The notes: generated by a model not told the origin, from the sequence alone. Positions 32,254 through 41,681 are shown, counted from the stretch's first letter. The stretch: 64,000 bases of DNA from CAWAYR01 sp050250875 (GCA_050250875.1 JBFWNV010000001.1:1612001-1676000), one strand, 5' to 3'. Made by a program: numbers and translations.

Positions 32254-35190
32254 ATGACGACGCAGTTCACTCGGAGGCTCATCGCGCTCGCAGCGTCGAG
32301 CCTGCTCGTCTGGGTTGCGGCCGTGCCGGCCGCCGCTCAGACGACCACGACCAACTCCGGCATTGAAGGCCGGGTGGTCGACGACACCAACGCTACGCTG
32401 CCGGGCGTGACCGTGACGATTTCCAGCCCGGCATTACAGTCGCAGCCCGAAACCTTCTCTGCCGCGGACGGGCGCTATCGCTTCACGACCCTACCTGGCG
32501 GCACCTATACCGTCAGGTTCCAGTTGACCGGCTTTAAGACCGTCGAGCGGTCCAACGTCCAGCTGTCGGCGAACTTCGTCGCCACCATCGACGCCAAAAT
32601 GGAACTCGGCGGTATCGAGGAGACGATCACCGTGACCGGACAGTCGCCGGTGGTGGACACCCGCACGGTGGCAGCGGTGGCGACCATAAAGTCGGATGCT
32701 TGGGAGCTGCTGCCGTCGTCGCGCAGCTACGAGGACATGGGCAAGCTCGCCCCGGGCATCCGAGTCAGCGGCATTCCCGACGTCGGCGGCAGCAAGACCG
32801 GCGGCGGCCGGGGCTCGCTGATCAACTACGGCACCAACGTCGGTGGTAGCACCCTGATGTTCGACGGTGTCAACACCGACGGCGTCGCCGGCTACTACGA
32901 CGTCGGCGCGATCGAAGAGATGGTCGTTCGTGCCGCCGGCAACGACCCTGAGATCGCCACGCCCGGCATGACGTTCCAAACGATCGTGCGATCGGGCGGC
33001 AATCAGTTCCACGGCATGGCGTTCGGGGCCTTCCAGACCCGCGGTATGCAGGGGGACAACATCACCGACAAGCTGCGGGCGGCGCGTGTGACCGCCGGCA
33101 ACCCGATGGATCACTACTTCGACGTCAACGCTTCGCTTGGCGGACGTCTCATTCGCGACAAGCTGTGGTTCTTCACCAGTATTCGCAACAAGGAGTACGT
33201 CGACGAGCCGATCGGCTTCGCGCGCGACCCCGGACCGGACGGGCTGTGGTGGACGGGCGACGAGCCGGCCGGGCAGGTCAAGAACAGCGAGTCGTCAGGC
33301 AAGAAACCCTCGGGCGTCAAGCTCAAGTACCAGCTGACCGACAAGCAGTCGCTGTCGTACATGCACTACGCCAATACCAAGTACTTCGACGGCAACGACG
33401 CCGACCAGAACCACAACGGCGACTCGGTGCACCCCCAGGTGCACTGGAACCAGATCTACAACGCCGAGTACACCTACACACCGTGGTCCAACGGGATCAT
33501 CAACGCCGCGTTCGGCAACGCCGGCTGGCACTCACGGCACGTGCCCGCCGATACGGTTGGGGCCAACACTCTGCAGAGCAACTTCGACACCGTGACGCTG
33601 CGGTGGACCGGACCCGGCTGGGACAACAAGTCGGCTGGCGTCGACGAACCTACCCCGACGGGGAACAAGAGCTACCGCTATCAGTGGTTTGCCAATTACA
33701 CTCACTTCGTGCCGCGCTGGCTCGGCGTCGAGCACGACATCAAGACCGGCGTCTACTTTGCGCAGGACGCCTACAACCGCTTCCAGCGCCGCCGCAGCGC
33801 CGATGAAGGCGGTTCCGACAACGACTACCTCGCGGTGTTCGCCAACGGCACGCCGGTTGAAGTGGTCACCTACAACTCGCCCTTCCAGGCCAAGAACAGT
33901 GTTAGTCACCAGAGCTGGTACATCCGCGACAATTTCCGCGTCGGCGACAAGCTCACGTTGAACGCCGGGCTGCGGATCGAGCGATACCACGTCTATCTGC
34001 CGGCGCAGTCGAAGGAAGCCGGCCAGTTCTCGCAGGCCGCCGACTTCGCCTACAAGTCCCTCTACGACTGGCGAGACTTCGCGCCGCGGTTCGGGCTGTC
34101 CTACGCCATCAACGACAAGACGGTGGTCAAGGCGGCGTGGGGCCAGTTCAACTTCGCCATCCGCGCCGATACCGCCGGCATCGTTCGTCCGTTCAACCTC
34201 AACGACCACACGCAGCGCCGGTATCGCTGGAACGACCTCAACGGCGACAAGATCTTCCAGGGGACATTCAACCAGCAGACCGGCCAGGTGGGAGGCGAGT
34301 TCGGGAACTTCATCGGCACGGATCCTGGCACGGGGTCCTCGAGCCAGGTGTTGAATCGCGACCTCAAACAGCCGCGAACCGACGAGTTTACGCTCTTTCT
34401 CGAACGCGAGCTGATGGGCGCGCTGTCGGCGCGGCTCGGCTACGTCTACAAGGTCGCCAACGACCGCTACCAGGTGGTCAATCTCGAGCGGCCATTCGAG
34501 GCCTTCAACGTCCCGGTGACGGTGCGTGATCCTGGCGCCGATGGCGTGCTCAACACCGGTGACGACGGCGACATGGTTACCTACTACGACCTGAATCCAG
34601 CGAACCGTGGCCGCGAGACCCTGATGGCTATCAACCCTGACGGCTTCAACGATAGGTACCACAACATCGACGTCGCACTGACCAAGCGGCTGTCGAGCGG
34701 CTATCAGTATGCGGTGAGCTATCTGGGGACCAAAAGGAACGCGTTCGCCGGCGGGGTCTTCCCGATGGACCCGAACGCCGCGAGCTTTTTCCCGAAGGAC
34801 CAGTCGTGGGAACACACGTTCCGCGCCAGCGGCAGCGTCCAACTGCCTCTCGGGCTCATGACCTCTTCGGTCTTCGAAGTACAGAGCGGAACGGCGCAGG
34901 CGCGCGACGTCCAGTTCCGCACCGGCCTGCCGACTCTCAGCAGCCTCACGCTCCGGATGGAACCTCTGGGATCGCTGCGGCTGCCGGCGGTGAAGCTGCT
35001 GAACGTGCGCGCTGCCAAGCGGTTCACGATCCGCCAGAACCACACTGTCACGGTGGAGTGGGATCTGTTCAACGCGCTCAATTCTAACGCCGCGACCAAC
35101 ATGACCCGACGGTCGGGACCGAACTTCAACCGGATCAACGCCATCCTCCCACCGAGAGTCATGCGCCTCGGGATGGTCTACGCCTTCTAG
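32254..35190 (+). CDS. TonB-dependent outer-membrane receptor with carboxypeptidase-regulatory domain
   Basis: A 978-residue outer-membrane protein. The signal peptide (FTRRLIALAASSLLVWVAAVPAAAQ) is followed by a carboxypeptidase-regulatory-like domain at about 30-110 (SGIEGRVVDDTNATLPGVTVTI, YRFTTLPGGTYTVRFQLTGFK). Next come the plug (LGGIEETITVTGQSPVVDT, a TonB-box-like ETITVTG) and a long beta-barrel ending in aromatic Phe (RVMRLGMVYAF). This Oar-like type is abundant in Acidobacteriota and imports large or poorly diffusing substrates. ATG 32254 is preferred because it begins the signal peptide. It has its own promoter with operator site D, so it belongs to the proposed regulon and probably brings in the substrate of the periplasmic enzymes. 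Confidence 0.93.
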   Translation: MTTQFTRRLIALAASSLLVWVAAVPAAAQTTTTNSGIEGRVVDDTNATLPGVTVTISSPALQSQPETFSAADGRYRFTTLPGGTYTVRFQLTGFKTVERSNVQLSANFVATIDAKMELGGIEETITVTGQSPVVDTRTVAAVATIKSDAWELLPSSRSYEDMGKLAPGIRVSGIPDVGGSKTGGGRGSLINYGTNVGGSTLMFDGVNTDGVAGYYDVGAIEEMVVRAAGNDPEIATPGMTFQTIVRSGGNQFHGMAFGAFQTRGMQGDNITDKLRAARVTAGNPMDHYFDVNASLGGRLIRDKLWFFTSIRNKEYVDEPIGFARDPGPDGLWWTGDEPAGQVKNSESSGKKPSGVKLKYQLTDKQSLSYMHYANTKYFDGNDADQNHNGDSVHPQVHWNQIYNAEYTYTPWSNGIINAAFGNAGWHSRHVPADTVGANTLQSNFDTVTLRWTGPGWDNKSAGVDEPTPTGNKSYRYQWFANYTHFVPRWLGVEHDIKTGVYFAQDAYNRFQRRRSADEGGSDNDYLAVFANGTPVEVVTYNSPFQAKNSVSHQSWYIRDNFRVGDKLTLNAGLRIERYHVYLPAQSKEAGQFSQAADFAYKSLYDWRDFAPRFGLSYAINDKTVVKAAWGQFNFAIRADTAGIVRPFNLNDHTQRRYRWNDLNGDKIFQGTFNQQTGQVGGEFGNFIGTDPGTGSSSQVLNRDLKQPRTDEFTLFLERELMGALSARLGYVYKVANDRYQVVNLERPFEAFNVPVTVRDPGADGVLNTGDDGDMVTYYDLNPANRGRETLMAINPDGFNDRYHNIDVALTKRLSSGYQYAVSYLGTKRNAFAGGVFPMDPNAASFFPKDQSWEHTFRASGSVQLPLGLMTSSVFEVQSGTAQARDVQFRTGLPTLSSLTLRMEPLGSLRLPAVKLLNVRAAKRFTIRQNHTVTVEWDLFNALNSNAATNMTRRSGPNFNRINAILPPRVMRLGMVYAF

Positions 35191-35208
35191 GCAGTCCGAC
35201 TGAACCGA

Positions 35209-35249
35209 CGAGCCGGCGGCAGGAGGTAAGCACTCCGTCCGCCGGCTCG
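35209..35249 (+). terminator. Hairpin terminator after the TonB receptor
   Basis: Perfect 11-bp stem CGAGCCGGCGG (35209-35219) with CCGCCGGCTCG (35239-35249), starting 19 bp after the stop codon. No U-tract follows, as is common at high GC. Confidence 0.6.
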
Positions 35250-35315
35250 CTGCGTCCGTAAGCTCCCCTGGTGACTGAACGGTTCCGCGTAGACTGCTCC
35301 GGCGAGGAAGCGGTC

Positions 35316-36197
35316 GTGCGGAAGTCGACGTTCAGTGAGACGCAGATCGTCGGAATCCTGAGGGACGCCGAGAGCAGCGTACCGGTGGCGGAGTTGCTGC
35401 GGAAGTACGGGTCAGCAACGCCACGTTCTTCAAGTGGCGGAGCAAGTGCGGCGGGGCGTCGGCGAGCCGGGGCGATGCGGCGGTGATCGCCGTGTTGACT
35501 GAGGCCGCGGCGCGGTATCCGCGGTGGGGCTTCTGGACGCTCTACGATCGGCTGCGCGCCGAGGGCCACCTGTGGAACCACAAGCGGCTCCAGCGCGTGT
35601 ATTGCGCGCTGCGGCTGAACCTGCCGCGACGGACGACGCGGCGGGTGCCGAAGCGGCTCCGCCAGCCGCTCACGGCCCCACCGGTGCTGGACCAGACCTG
35701 GGCGCTGGACTTCATGACCGAGACGCCCTACGACGCCCGGCGCGTGCGGCTGCTGACCGCGCTCGACGAAGGCGATTTGCGAGGGCCTTGAGATTGCCAT
35801 GGGCGTGTCCCTGCCCAGCCGACGCGTGGTGCGCGTCCTCAACGAACTCGTCGCGCTGGATGGTCGGCCGGTCGCGGTCCGCGTCGACAACGGCCCGGCG
35901 TTTACGGCCCAGGCCTTCGTCGAGTGGGCCACCGAGCACCGCGTGGCTATCCACTACATTCAGCCGGGCACACCCGACCAGAACGCCTACCTCGAGAGTT
36001 TCAACCGCAGCTGTCGCACTGAGGTGCTGAACGCGCACCTTTTCGAATCGATCGCCGAGCTGCGCGTCGCCACCGACGCGTGGCTCCAGGTGCACAACCG
36101 CGAGCGGTCCCACGACAGCCTCGGCCGGGTGCCGCCGCTCACGTTTCTGCCGAGGCCGACAGAGGCCGGTCAGTCTCCCTGGGAACCGTCCGCCTGA
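35316..36197 (+). pseudogene. IS3-family transposase remnant (OrfA/OrfB, frameshifted and internally deleted)
   Basis: Parts of an IS407-like IS3 element are spread over three frames. OrfA begins at GTG 35316 (KSTFSETQIVGILRDAES). A missing G in the GGG run at 35409-35411 shifts the frame; restoring it gives SNATFFKWRSKCGG. The rest of OrfA and the start of OrfB are absent. OrfB resumes at about 35485 (AARYPRWGFWTLYDRLRAEG, WALDFMTE with the first catalytic Asp). One extra T in the run 35776-35778 shifts the frame again. The last part has the second Asp (VRVDNGPAFT) and the Glu (NAYLESFNRS). The element cannot encode an active transposase. No clear terminal inverted repeats were seen. Confidence 0.85.
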
Positions 36198-36206
36198 CGG
36201 GCGAGC

Positions 36207-36421
36207 TTAACGCCCCGACGTGTAGGTGATGAATCCTGCCAGTCCGCCATTGCCCACACCCTGGAACTCGCCGTTCCAGTTGTTCGCGAGCGGCAACCAC
36301 ACCTCGATCCTGATGTCGGAGTCGCTGGGCCAGCACCGGCGGCGCCAACCACCATCCCGGGCCCGGCCCGGCATACCATTGCCACCACCGCGCCGGTAGC
36401 GACGGCGCCGCGGGTAAGCAT
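36207..36421 (-). pseudogene. Tannase/feruloyl esterase fragment
   Basis: Near 36207-36330 the minus strand encodes SDIRIEVWLPLANNWNGEF followed by QGVGNGGLAGFITYTSGR and a stop. This is the strongly conserved N-terminal strand block of the tannase/feruloyl esterase alpha/beta-hydrolase family. In another frame upstream (from ATG 36421) lies what may be the decayed signal-peptide region. The segment between leader and this block is missing and the whole catalytic part is gone, so this is a truncated, frameshifted remnant. Tannase releases gallate, which fits the GalB/GalC-like genes at 5.5-7.0 kb, but the two are 29 kb apart. Confidence 0.7.
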
Positions 36422-36546
36422 GCGGCGCAGTCTGGTGGCGGCGCGAGCGCTGTGTCCACGACCCCCCGAAAGGTCACTGCCGTCGGACGCCCCTTGGGTA
36501 TCAGCCGCGCCGGTCGCTCGAGGCGACTCAGGCTAGGATCGGTCTG

Positions 36547-36621
36547 GTGTCCGGGCAACCGCAGGCCGACGACGCGCCGCCGGCCGTGGAATTCGAGCAG
36601 GTGTCTCTGGCGTTCGACGAG
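36547..36621 (+). pseudogene. Possible 5' remnant of an ABC transporter ATPase gene
   Basis: From GTG 36547 about 25 codons read PPAVEFEQVSLAFDE, which looks like the first strand of an Mla-type ABC ATPase. The family likeness then stops and no Walker A follows. It sits between the tannase and SnoaL remnants in a region of gene debris. The short length keeps the call tentative. Confidence 0.35.
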
Positions 36622-36723
36622 TCGCTCACCGAGGTGCACGGAGTGACGCTTCACCGCGTTACAAGTCGATGTGCACCGGCAGGTCAACGCCACCAGGACC
36701 GCCCGACCTTGTTCCGAAAATGT

Positions 36724-36960
36724 CTACAAACTTCGGACAGAAGGTCCCGAGCCTCCGCGACGGTCTTTGGCGATGCGCCGACGAAGAGTCATCTCGGTCG
36801 CCAAGGTGCCGCGGTAGCGGCCGAGCACGACGACGTGGTCAGTGCCGTCAACGAAGGTGTCAGGGGTCACGGTGAAGTCATCGACCGCCACCATGAGCCG
36901 GCCGAACACACCCTCGCCAACGGCTTGCGGTCCAACATAGGGATTGCGATCCGCAAGATC
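36724..36960 (-). pseudogene. SnoaL/NTF2-like gene remnant
   Basis: The minus strand encodes DLADRNPYVGPQAVGEGVFG and then FTVTPDTFVDGTDHVVVLGR, YRGT. This is the central part of a SnoaL-like (ketosteroid isomerase-fold) protein. The N-terminal helix before DLAD is not recognisable, and after YRGT the sequence loses family likeness. The gene is therefore broken at both ends. It is unrelated in detail to the intact SnoaL-like gene at 4817-5533. Confidence 0.6.
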
Positions 36961-37347
36961 TGCTGGCGCGTGTCGAATCCGGTCGAGGACTACTGCGTGT
37001 TCCCGACGAAGGACGAAGCCACCGGCAGGTTCGCGGCCCTCATCATGTGGGTGCGTGAGGCTGTGAATTCACCACTGCACCTCGGGACGGACGGATCAAG
37101 TAAACCATCGGGATTCATACCTCTGTCGATGGTTTGATCGCCCGAAGCAAGCGGGCCTTCAGATCCGGTCCGTTCGCAAGGCTCGCGATTCAATGTCGTC
37201 CTCGACCGGTTCAGGGTTGCATGTTCCGCGATGGGCACCCGCCGGACCGGGGCCGACGATCGCAACGTCGTTCATGAGGCGGATCGGAGCCTGGCTCTGC
37301 CATGTGATCCACCGGAGTGTTGACTGTCGGTAGTACGCTGGCTCGTT
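36961..37347. other. Gene-free stretch between gene debris and the sugar ABC operon
   Basis: No reading frame here resembles a known family and no strong promoter was found. One plus-strand frame stays open through about 37137 but gives an unconvincing composition. The stretch probably continues the decayed region. Confidence 0.4.
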
Positions 37348-38625
37348 GTGCGGGTGATTCATGGGTGCGGTCCAGCCATCCTGATCGCGGTCCTTACGGC
37401 AGCGACCTTCACGATCGGCTGTGGGCCCCGAGGTGACGTGCTCACCTTTTCGGGCAGCGTGCTCGGCGCCGAAGGCGCGAGTCTCCGGTCGCAGATCGCA
37501 CGCTTCGAGGCGGAGCACGGTCTGCCAGTCGAGCTGCGACCGACGCCCGATGCGGCCGATCAGCGCCATCAGCTCTACGTGCAATGGCTGAATGCGTGGT
37601 CGACCGAGCCGGACGTCCTGCAGCTCGACGTGGTCTGGACGCCCGAGTTCGCCGCGGCCGGCTGGATCCGTCCGCTCGACGACGTCCTTCAATCCGCAGA
37701 CGCGGCCGACTTCTTCCCGGCTCCAATGGCGGCCAATCGATGGCGGGGGCGGCTGTACGCCGTTCCCTGGTTTGTCGACGTCGGCATACTGTACTGGCGC
37801 ACGGACCTGATGCCGGCCCCGCCCGAGACATTTGCCGCGCTCGAGGCCATCGCCCGCCGTGCGATCGCCGACAAATCGGCCGGCTCCGGATTCGTCTGGC
37901 AGGGCGCGCGGTACGAAGGCCTGGTCACCGTCTTTCTCGAATACCTCGTCGGCTACGGCGGTGCAATCCTCGACGCAGCCGGTCACGTCGTCGTCGACTC
38001 GTCGGCCGCGGTGCAGGCGCTGACGGCGATGTATGACTCGCTCTACCGCGACGGGATCGTGCCGGAGGCGGTGCTGACCTGGCAGGAGGAACAGACGCGC
38101 TTCGCGTTCCAGAACGGCAACGCCGTATTCATGCGGAACTGGCCCTACGCGGCGGCGCTCCTCCGGAATCCAGGCGAGTCCAAAGTCGAGGGACGTTTTG
38201 CGGTCACGGTAATGCCGCGGGCAAACGGCCGGTCAGCTGCCACGCTTGGCGGTGCGCAGCTGGCGATCAACGCACGATCGCGGCACCCCGGTGCCGCCTG
38301 GGCGCTCATCAGATATCTCACGGCTCCCGCGCAGATGCTCGAGCGTGCAGCCGCGACGGCGCAGTTTCCTGCGCGTCGCAGTGTGTACGACGACGCGGCG
38401 CTCGCCTCGTCGCTGGCGATCGCGCCGGCGCAGGCGCGCGCGATCATCGAGCGCGCGGTGCCGCGGCCGGTCACTCCCGTGTATACGCAGCTCTCGGGCA
38501 TCCTGCAGATTCACCTGCACCGCGCGTTGACCAGGCAGGCGACGCCGGCGGCGGCCCTGTCGAGCGCAGCCACGGAGATGCGGGTGTTGCTGCAGTCGTT
38601 AGGTCTGGAGCAGGCGGCATCGTGA
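37348..38625 (+). CDS. Sugar ABC transporter substrate-binding lipoprotein
   Basis: A 425-residue family 1 extracellular solute-binding protein with a lipoprotein signal (lipobox TIGC, Cys near residue 25). Typical blocks are RFEAEHGLPVELRP, WSTEPDVLQLDVVWTPEFAAAGWIRPLDD, LYAVPWFVDVGILYWRTDLM, FQNGNAVFMRNWPYA and TLGGAQLAINARSRHPGAAW. These resemble trehalose/maltose-type binders such as ThuE or LpqY. It is the first gene of a four-gene operon with 4-bp overlaps. It starts with GTG 37348. It lies directly downstream of the decayed region and is itself intact. The sugar cannot be assigned. Confidence 0.92.
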   Translation: MRVIHGCGPAILIAVLTAATFTIGCGPRGDVLTFSGSVLGAEGASLRSQIARFEAEHGLPVELRPTPDAADQRHQLYVQWLNAWSTEPDVLQLDVVWTPEFAAAGWIRPLDDVLQSADAADFFPAPMAANRWRGRLYAVPWFVDVGILYWRTDLMPAPPETFAALEAIARRAIADKSAGSGFVWQGARYEGLVTVFLEYLVGYGGAILDAAGHVVVDSSAAVQALTAMYDSLYRDGIVPEAVLTWQEEQTRFAFQNGNAVFMRNWPYAAALLRNPGESKVEGRFAVTVMPRANGRSAATLGGAQLAINARSRHPGAAWALIRYLTAPAQMLERAAATAQFPARRSVYDDAALASSLAIAPAQARAIIERAVPRPVTPVYTQLSGILQIHLHRALTRQATPAAALSSAATEMRVLLQSLGLEQAAS

Positions 38626-39512
38626 TGCCGGCACACACGGCGGGGAGGCGCGAGGCTCGGTTCGCATGGGCGCTGCTTGCGCCCCTCGTGATCGTGCTGA
38701 CGATTGTCGCCGTCGGTCCGCTGATCGCCAGCGTGTGGGAGTCGTTCCACCGGCACGACCTGCGCATGCCGTGGTTGGGCCGGCCGTGGATCGGATTCGC
38801 GAATTATGTGGCCGCGGTGTTCGATCCGAGGCTGATCGATGCGCTGACGCACACGTTCTTCTTCACGATCGTCAGTGTCGCGCTCGAGATCGTGTGCGGT
38901 CTCGCGCTGGCGATGGCGCTCGACTCCGTGCGCCGCGGTCGCGGAACTGCCCGGGTGATCGTGCTCATGCCATGGGCGCTGCCCACGGTCGTCGGCGCCC
39001 TCGTGTGGCGGTTCATGTTCGAGACCGAAACGGGCGTGGTGGGGGCGCTCCACATCCCGGGACTCCAGCGTGCGTGGCTGTCGGATCCAGTGCTGGCCTG
39101 GGTACCGATCCTTCTCGCCGACACGTGGAAGAGCACGCCGTTCGTCACGCTGCTGCTGCTCACCGGCCTTCAAGCGATCGATCCCGCGCTGCACGAGGCC
39201 GCGCGTATGGACGGAGCCGGACCGTGGCGTCGCTTCATCACGATCACGCTTCCGCTGCTTCGGCCGGCCCTCATCGTCGCTGGCATCTTCCGCGTGCTCG
39301 ATGCATTCAGGGTGTTCGATCTCGTCTATGTCCTGACAGGCGGCGGCCCGGGCACCGCGACCGAGATCGTCTCGCTGTATGCGTTCACGACGCTCTTTCA
39401 GGACCTGCGATTCGGGTACGGATCGGCGTTGACGGTCATCACGTTCGGCATCACGTTCGTCCTCGCGCTCGCGTACATTCGTGCGCTCTCTGTGGGTGCC
39501 GAAGGCCGATGA
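38622..39512 (+). CDS. Sugar ABC transporter permease, MalF/UgpA type
   Basis: A 296-residue inner-membrane permease with about six helices. The EAA loop is in PALHEAARMDGAGPWRRFIT, contacting the ATPase, and VLTGGGPGTATEIVSLYAF is the typical late motif of MalF/UgpA proteins. GTG 38622 and ATG 38625 are both in frame at the overlap with the binding-protein stop. It pairs with the next gene to form the heterodimeric channel. Confidence 0.93.
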   Translation: MMPAHTAGRREARFAWALLAPLVIVLTIVAVGPLIASVWESFHRHDLRMPWLGRPWIGFANYVAAVFDPRLIDALTHTFFFTIVSVALEIVCGLALAMALDSVRRGRGTARVIVLMPWALPTVVGALVWRFMFETETGVVGALHIPGLQRAWLSDPVLAWVPILLADTWKSTPFVTLLLLTGLQAIDPALHEAARMDGAGPWRRFITITLPLLRPALIVAGIFRVLDAFRVFDLVYVLTGGGPGTATEIVSLYAFTTLFQDLRFGYGSALTVITFGITFVLALAYIRALSVGAEGR

Positions 39513-40327
39513 CCGTGAGCCGGCTGCTCGTGCGGGCGGGGTCGGTCGCGTTGTTCGCGGTGTGGGCGTTTCCGGTCTATTGGATGCTGGTCGCCTCCGT
39601 TACGCCCGAAGCTCGCCTGTTCGGCGTTCCGGAGTTGCTACCGACAACGATCGTCTTCGATCACTATCGCGCACTCTTCGCTGAGCGGCAGTTCTGGCTC
39701 CCCGTCAGAAACTCTCTCGTCGTCGCCGCGGCGACTACCGTGCTGGCGCTCGCGGTCGCCATGCCGGCAGCGTACGCAGCCGCTCGACTGCGGTTTCGTG
39801 GCCGCTCAATCCTTCTTGCGGCGGTGCTCGCGGTGTCGGTGTTCCCGCAGATCTCGATCGTGTCGCCGCTCTTCCTGCTGCTTCGATCCGCCGGGCTGAT
39901 CGACACCTTTCCCGGGCTCGTGCTGCCGTACCTCACGTTCTCCCTTCCGCTGGCCGTCTGGCTGCTGGCAGCGTTCTTCCGCCAGCTCCCGCGCGATCTG
40001 GAGGAGGCGGCGCTGATGGACGGAGCGAGCCGTCTCCGGACGGTGGTCGAGGTGATGCTGCCGCTGGCGGCGCCAGCGATTGCGACGACCGCGATCCTCA
40101 CCTTCCTTTATGCCTGGAACGAGTTTCTGTTTGCGCTGTCGTTCACGCTCGGGCCGGACCGGCAGACCGTACCGGTTGCGATAGCACTCTTTCGGGGGCA
40201 GTATCAGGTGCCGTGGGGCCAGATACTGGCGGCCGCCGTCGTGGCCTCTGTTCCCGTCACGGTCATCGTGCTCCTGTTTCAACGCCGGATCGTGAGTGGT
40301 CTCACGTCCGGCGCGACGAAGGGGTAA
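39509..40327 (+). CDS. Sugar ABC transporter permease, MalG/UgpE type
   Basis: A 272-residue permease with about six helices and the EAA motif RDLEEAALMDGASRLRTVVE. The segment FLYAWNEFLFALSFT is diagnostic for the MalG type. ATG 39509 overlaps the upstream stop (ATGA). The stop at 40327 directly abuts the ATPase start, so translation along the operon is coupled. Confidence 0.93.
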   Translation: MTVSRLLVRAGSVALFAVWAFPVYWMLVASVTPEARLFGVPELLPTTIVFDHYRALFAERQFWLPVRNSLVVAAATTVLALAVAMPAAYAAARLRFRGRSILLAAVLAVSVFPQISIVSPLFLLLRSAGLIDTFPGLVLPYLTFSLPLAVWLLAAFFRQLPRDLEEAALMDGASRLRTVVEVMLPLAAPAIATTAILTFLYAWNEFLFALSFTLGPDRQTVPVAIALFRGQYQVPWGQILAAAVVASVPVTVIVLLFQRRIVSGLTSGATKG

Positions 40328-41380
40328 ATGGCCGCGATCGCACTGACCGGAATCGAGAAGACATTCGCACCAGACCAGAAGGCGCTGCGCGACGTGCATC
40401 TATCGATCGCGGACGGCGAGCGCGTCGTGCTGGTGGGGCCGTCTGGCAGCGGGAAGAGCACGCTGCTGCGGATCATCGCGGGGCTCGAGATACCCACCGC
40501 CGGATCCGTGTCGATAGACGGCCGCGACGTCACCAGCGTTCCGCCGGAGCGGCGCGATCTGGCGATGGTCTTCCAGTCGTACGCGCTCTACCCGCACAAA
40601 AGCGTCCGCGACAACCTCGCGTTCGGTCTGCGCGTGCGGCGTGTGCCTCCTGCGGAAACCGCACGACGGGTGGACGCGGTCGCGCGCTCGCTTGGACTCG
40701 AGCAACTGCTCGATCGTCGTCCGGCGCAGCTTTCGGGCGGTCAGCGGCAGCGGGTCGCGCTCGGTCGCGCGATTGTACGGGAGCCACGCGCATTCCTGTT
40801 CGACGAACCATTGTCAAACCTCGACCCTCAGCTGCGTGGCGCGGCGCGGGCCGAGCTGGTGGAGTTGCATCGGCGGCTGGGCGCGACGATGGTGTACGTG
40901 ACGCACGACCAGGAGGAAGCGATGACGCTCGGACAACGTATCGCGGTCCTCAACAATGGCCGCATCGAGCAGTTGGCGGCGCCTTCGGAGCTGTACAGCC
41001 GGCCGGCGACCGTCTTCGTCGCGGGCTTCGTCGGATCGCCGTCGATGAACCTGCTGGACGTGGAACACCTGGCCTCGCTCGGCGTCACGGCGCAGGTGCC
41101 GGCAGCGGCGCGGTCCGCGGGTTTTCGCCCGCATGATGTGCGGCTCACGACGGCGTCGGACGGATGCGCCAGCGTCGCGTTGATCGAGCCGCTCGGCCAC
41201 GCGAACGTCCTGCATCTTCTCGCCGGTGACCTGCGCGTGGTTGCGGTGGCGCCGTCGAATCAGGCGTGGGAGATCGGTGAGACCGTGTCCCTCGCGGTTG
41301 ACTCCGGCAGCATGCATTGGTTCGATGCGAAAGGATGGCGCGTGTTGGTAGGTGCCGAGACTCAGGGCCGCAGGATGTAG
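40328..41380 (+). CDS. Sugar ABC transporter ATP-binding protein, MalK/UgpC type
   Basis: A 350-residue ATPase with Walker A GPSGSGKS (37-44), Q-loop VFQSYALYPH, signature LSGGQRQR, Walker B FLFDEPLSNLD and switch His in VTHDQEEA. A C-terminal OB-type regulatory domain follows from about residue 240 (FVGSPSMNLLDVE, FRPHDVRL). This domain marks the CUT1 carbohydrate importers. It completes a functional importer whose four genes are all present. No sugar-processing enzyme gene is next to it. Confidence 0.94.
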   Translation: MAAIALTGIEKTFAPDQKALRDVHLSIADGERVVLVGPSGSGKSTLLRIIAGLEIPTAGSVSIDGRDVTSVPPERRDLAMVFQSYALYPHKSVRDNLAFGLRVRRVPPAETARRVDAVARSLGLEQLLDRRPAQLSGGQRQRVALGRAIVREPRAFLFDEPLSNLDPQLRGAARAELVELHRRLGATMVYVTHDQEEAMTLGQRIAVLNNGRIEQLAAPSELYSRPATVFVAGFVGSPSMNLLDVEHLASLGVTAQVPAAARSAGFRPHDVRLTTASDGCASVALIEPLGHANVLHLLAGDLRVVAVAPSNQAWEIGETVSLAVDSGSMHWFDAKGWRVLVGAETQGRRM

Positions 41381-41681
41381 ACGAATCGTGCTCCCACTCC
41401 ACGCATGGTCGACCTCATTGTTGACGCTCGCCCGGGACTGACCAGCTGTGCTCAGCGAAGACTGACCACCGGCACGGCGTCTTGTGGCCCGAGGTGGGTG
41501 GCCGATCGTCGTCGTCGGCTGGTCATTCCGTGGCGAGCAGAACTGCGGTTCGCTGGTCAGCGTTCGTCGAGCGCCAACAGGGACGCAGGGATTCGGTCCC
41601 GCTCGCGCCGAGCCGATGGCGAGGCGCGGCGTGACGCACGTGCCCTGCGGAGCAGCCAACGAGCGAGTGAAACGAGTGAGT
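41381..41681. other. Gene-free stretch between the ABC operon and tRNA-Gln
   Basis: About 300 bp with no supported gene. It contains a 16-bp copy of the tRNA 3' region (41580-41595) and, next to the tRNA end, the inverted pair GCCAAC/GTTGGC, which could form a hairpin downstream of the tRNA on its own strand. Confidence 0.5.
41580..41595. repeat. Partial duplicate of the tRNA-Gln 3' end
   Basis: GGGACGCAGGGATTCG is identical to 41687-41702 inside the tRNA (acceptor stem to T-loop), in the same orientation and 107 bp away. Such short copies are typical of att sites of integrative elements that use tRNA 3' ends. Confidence 0.5.
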
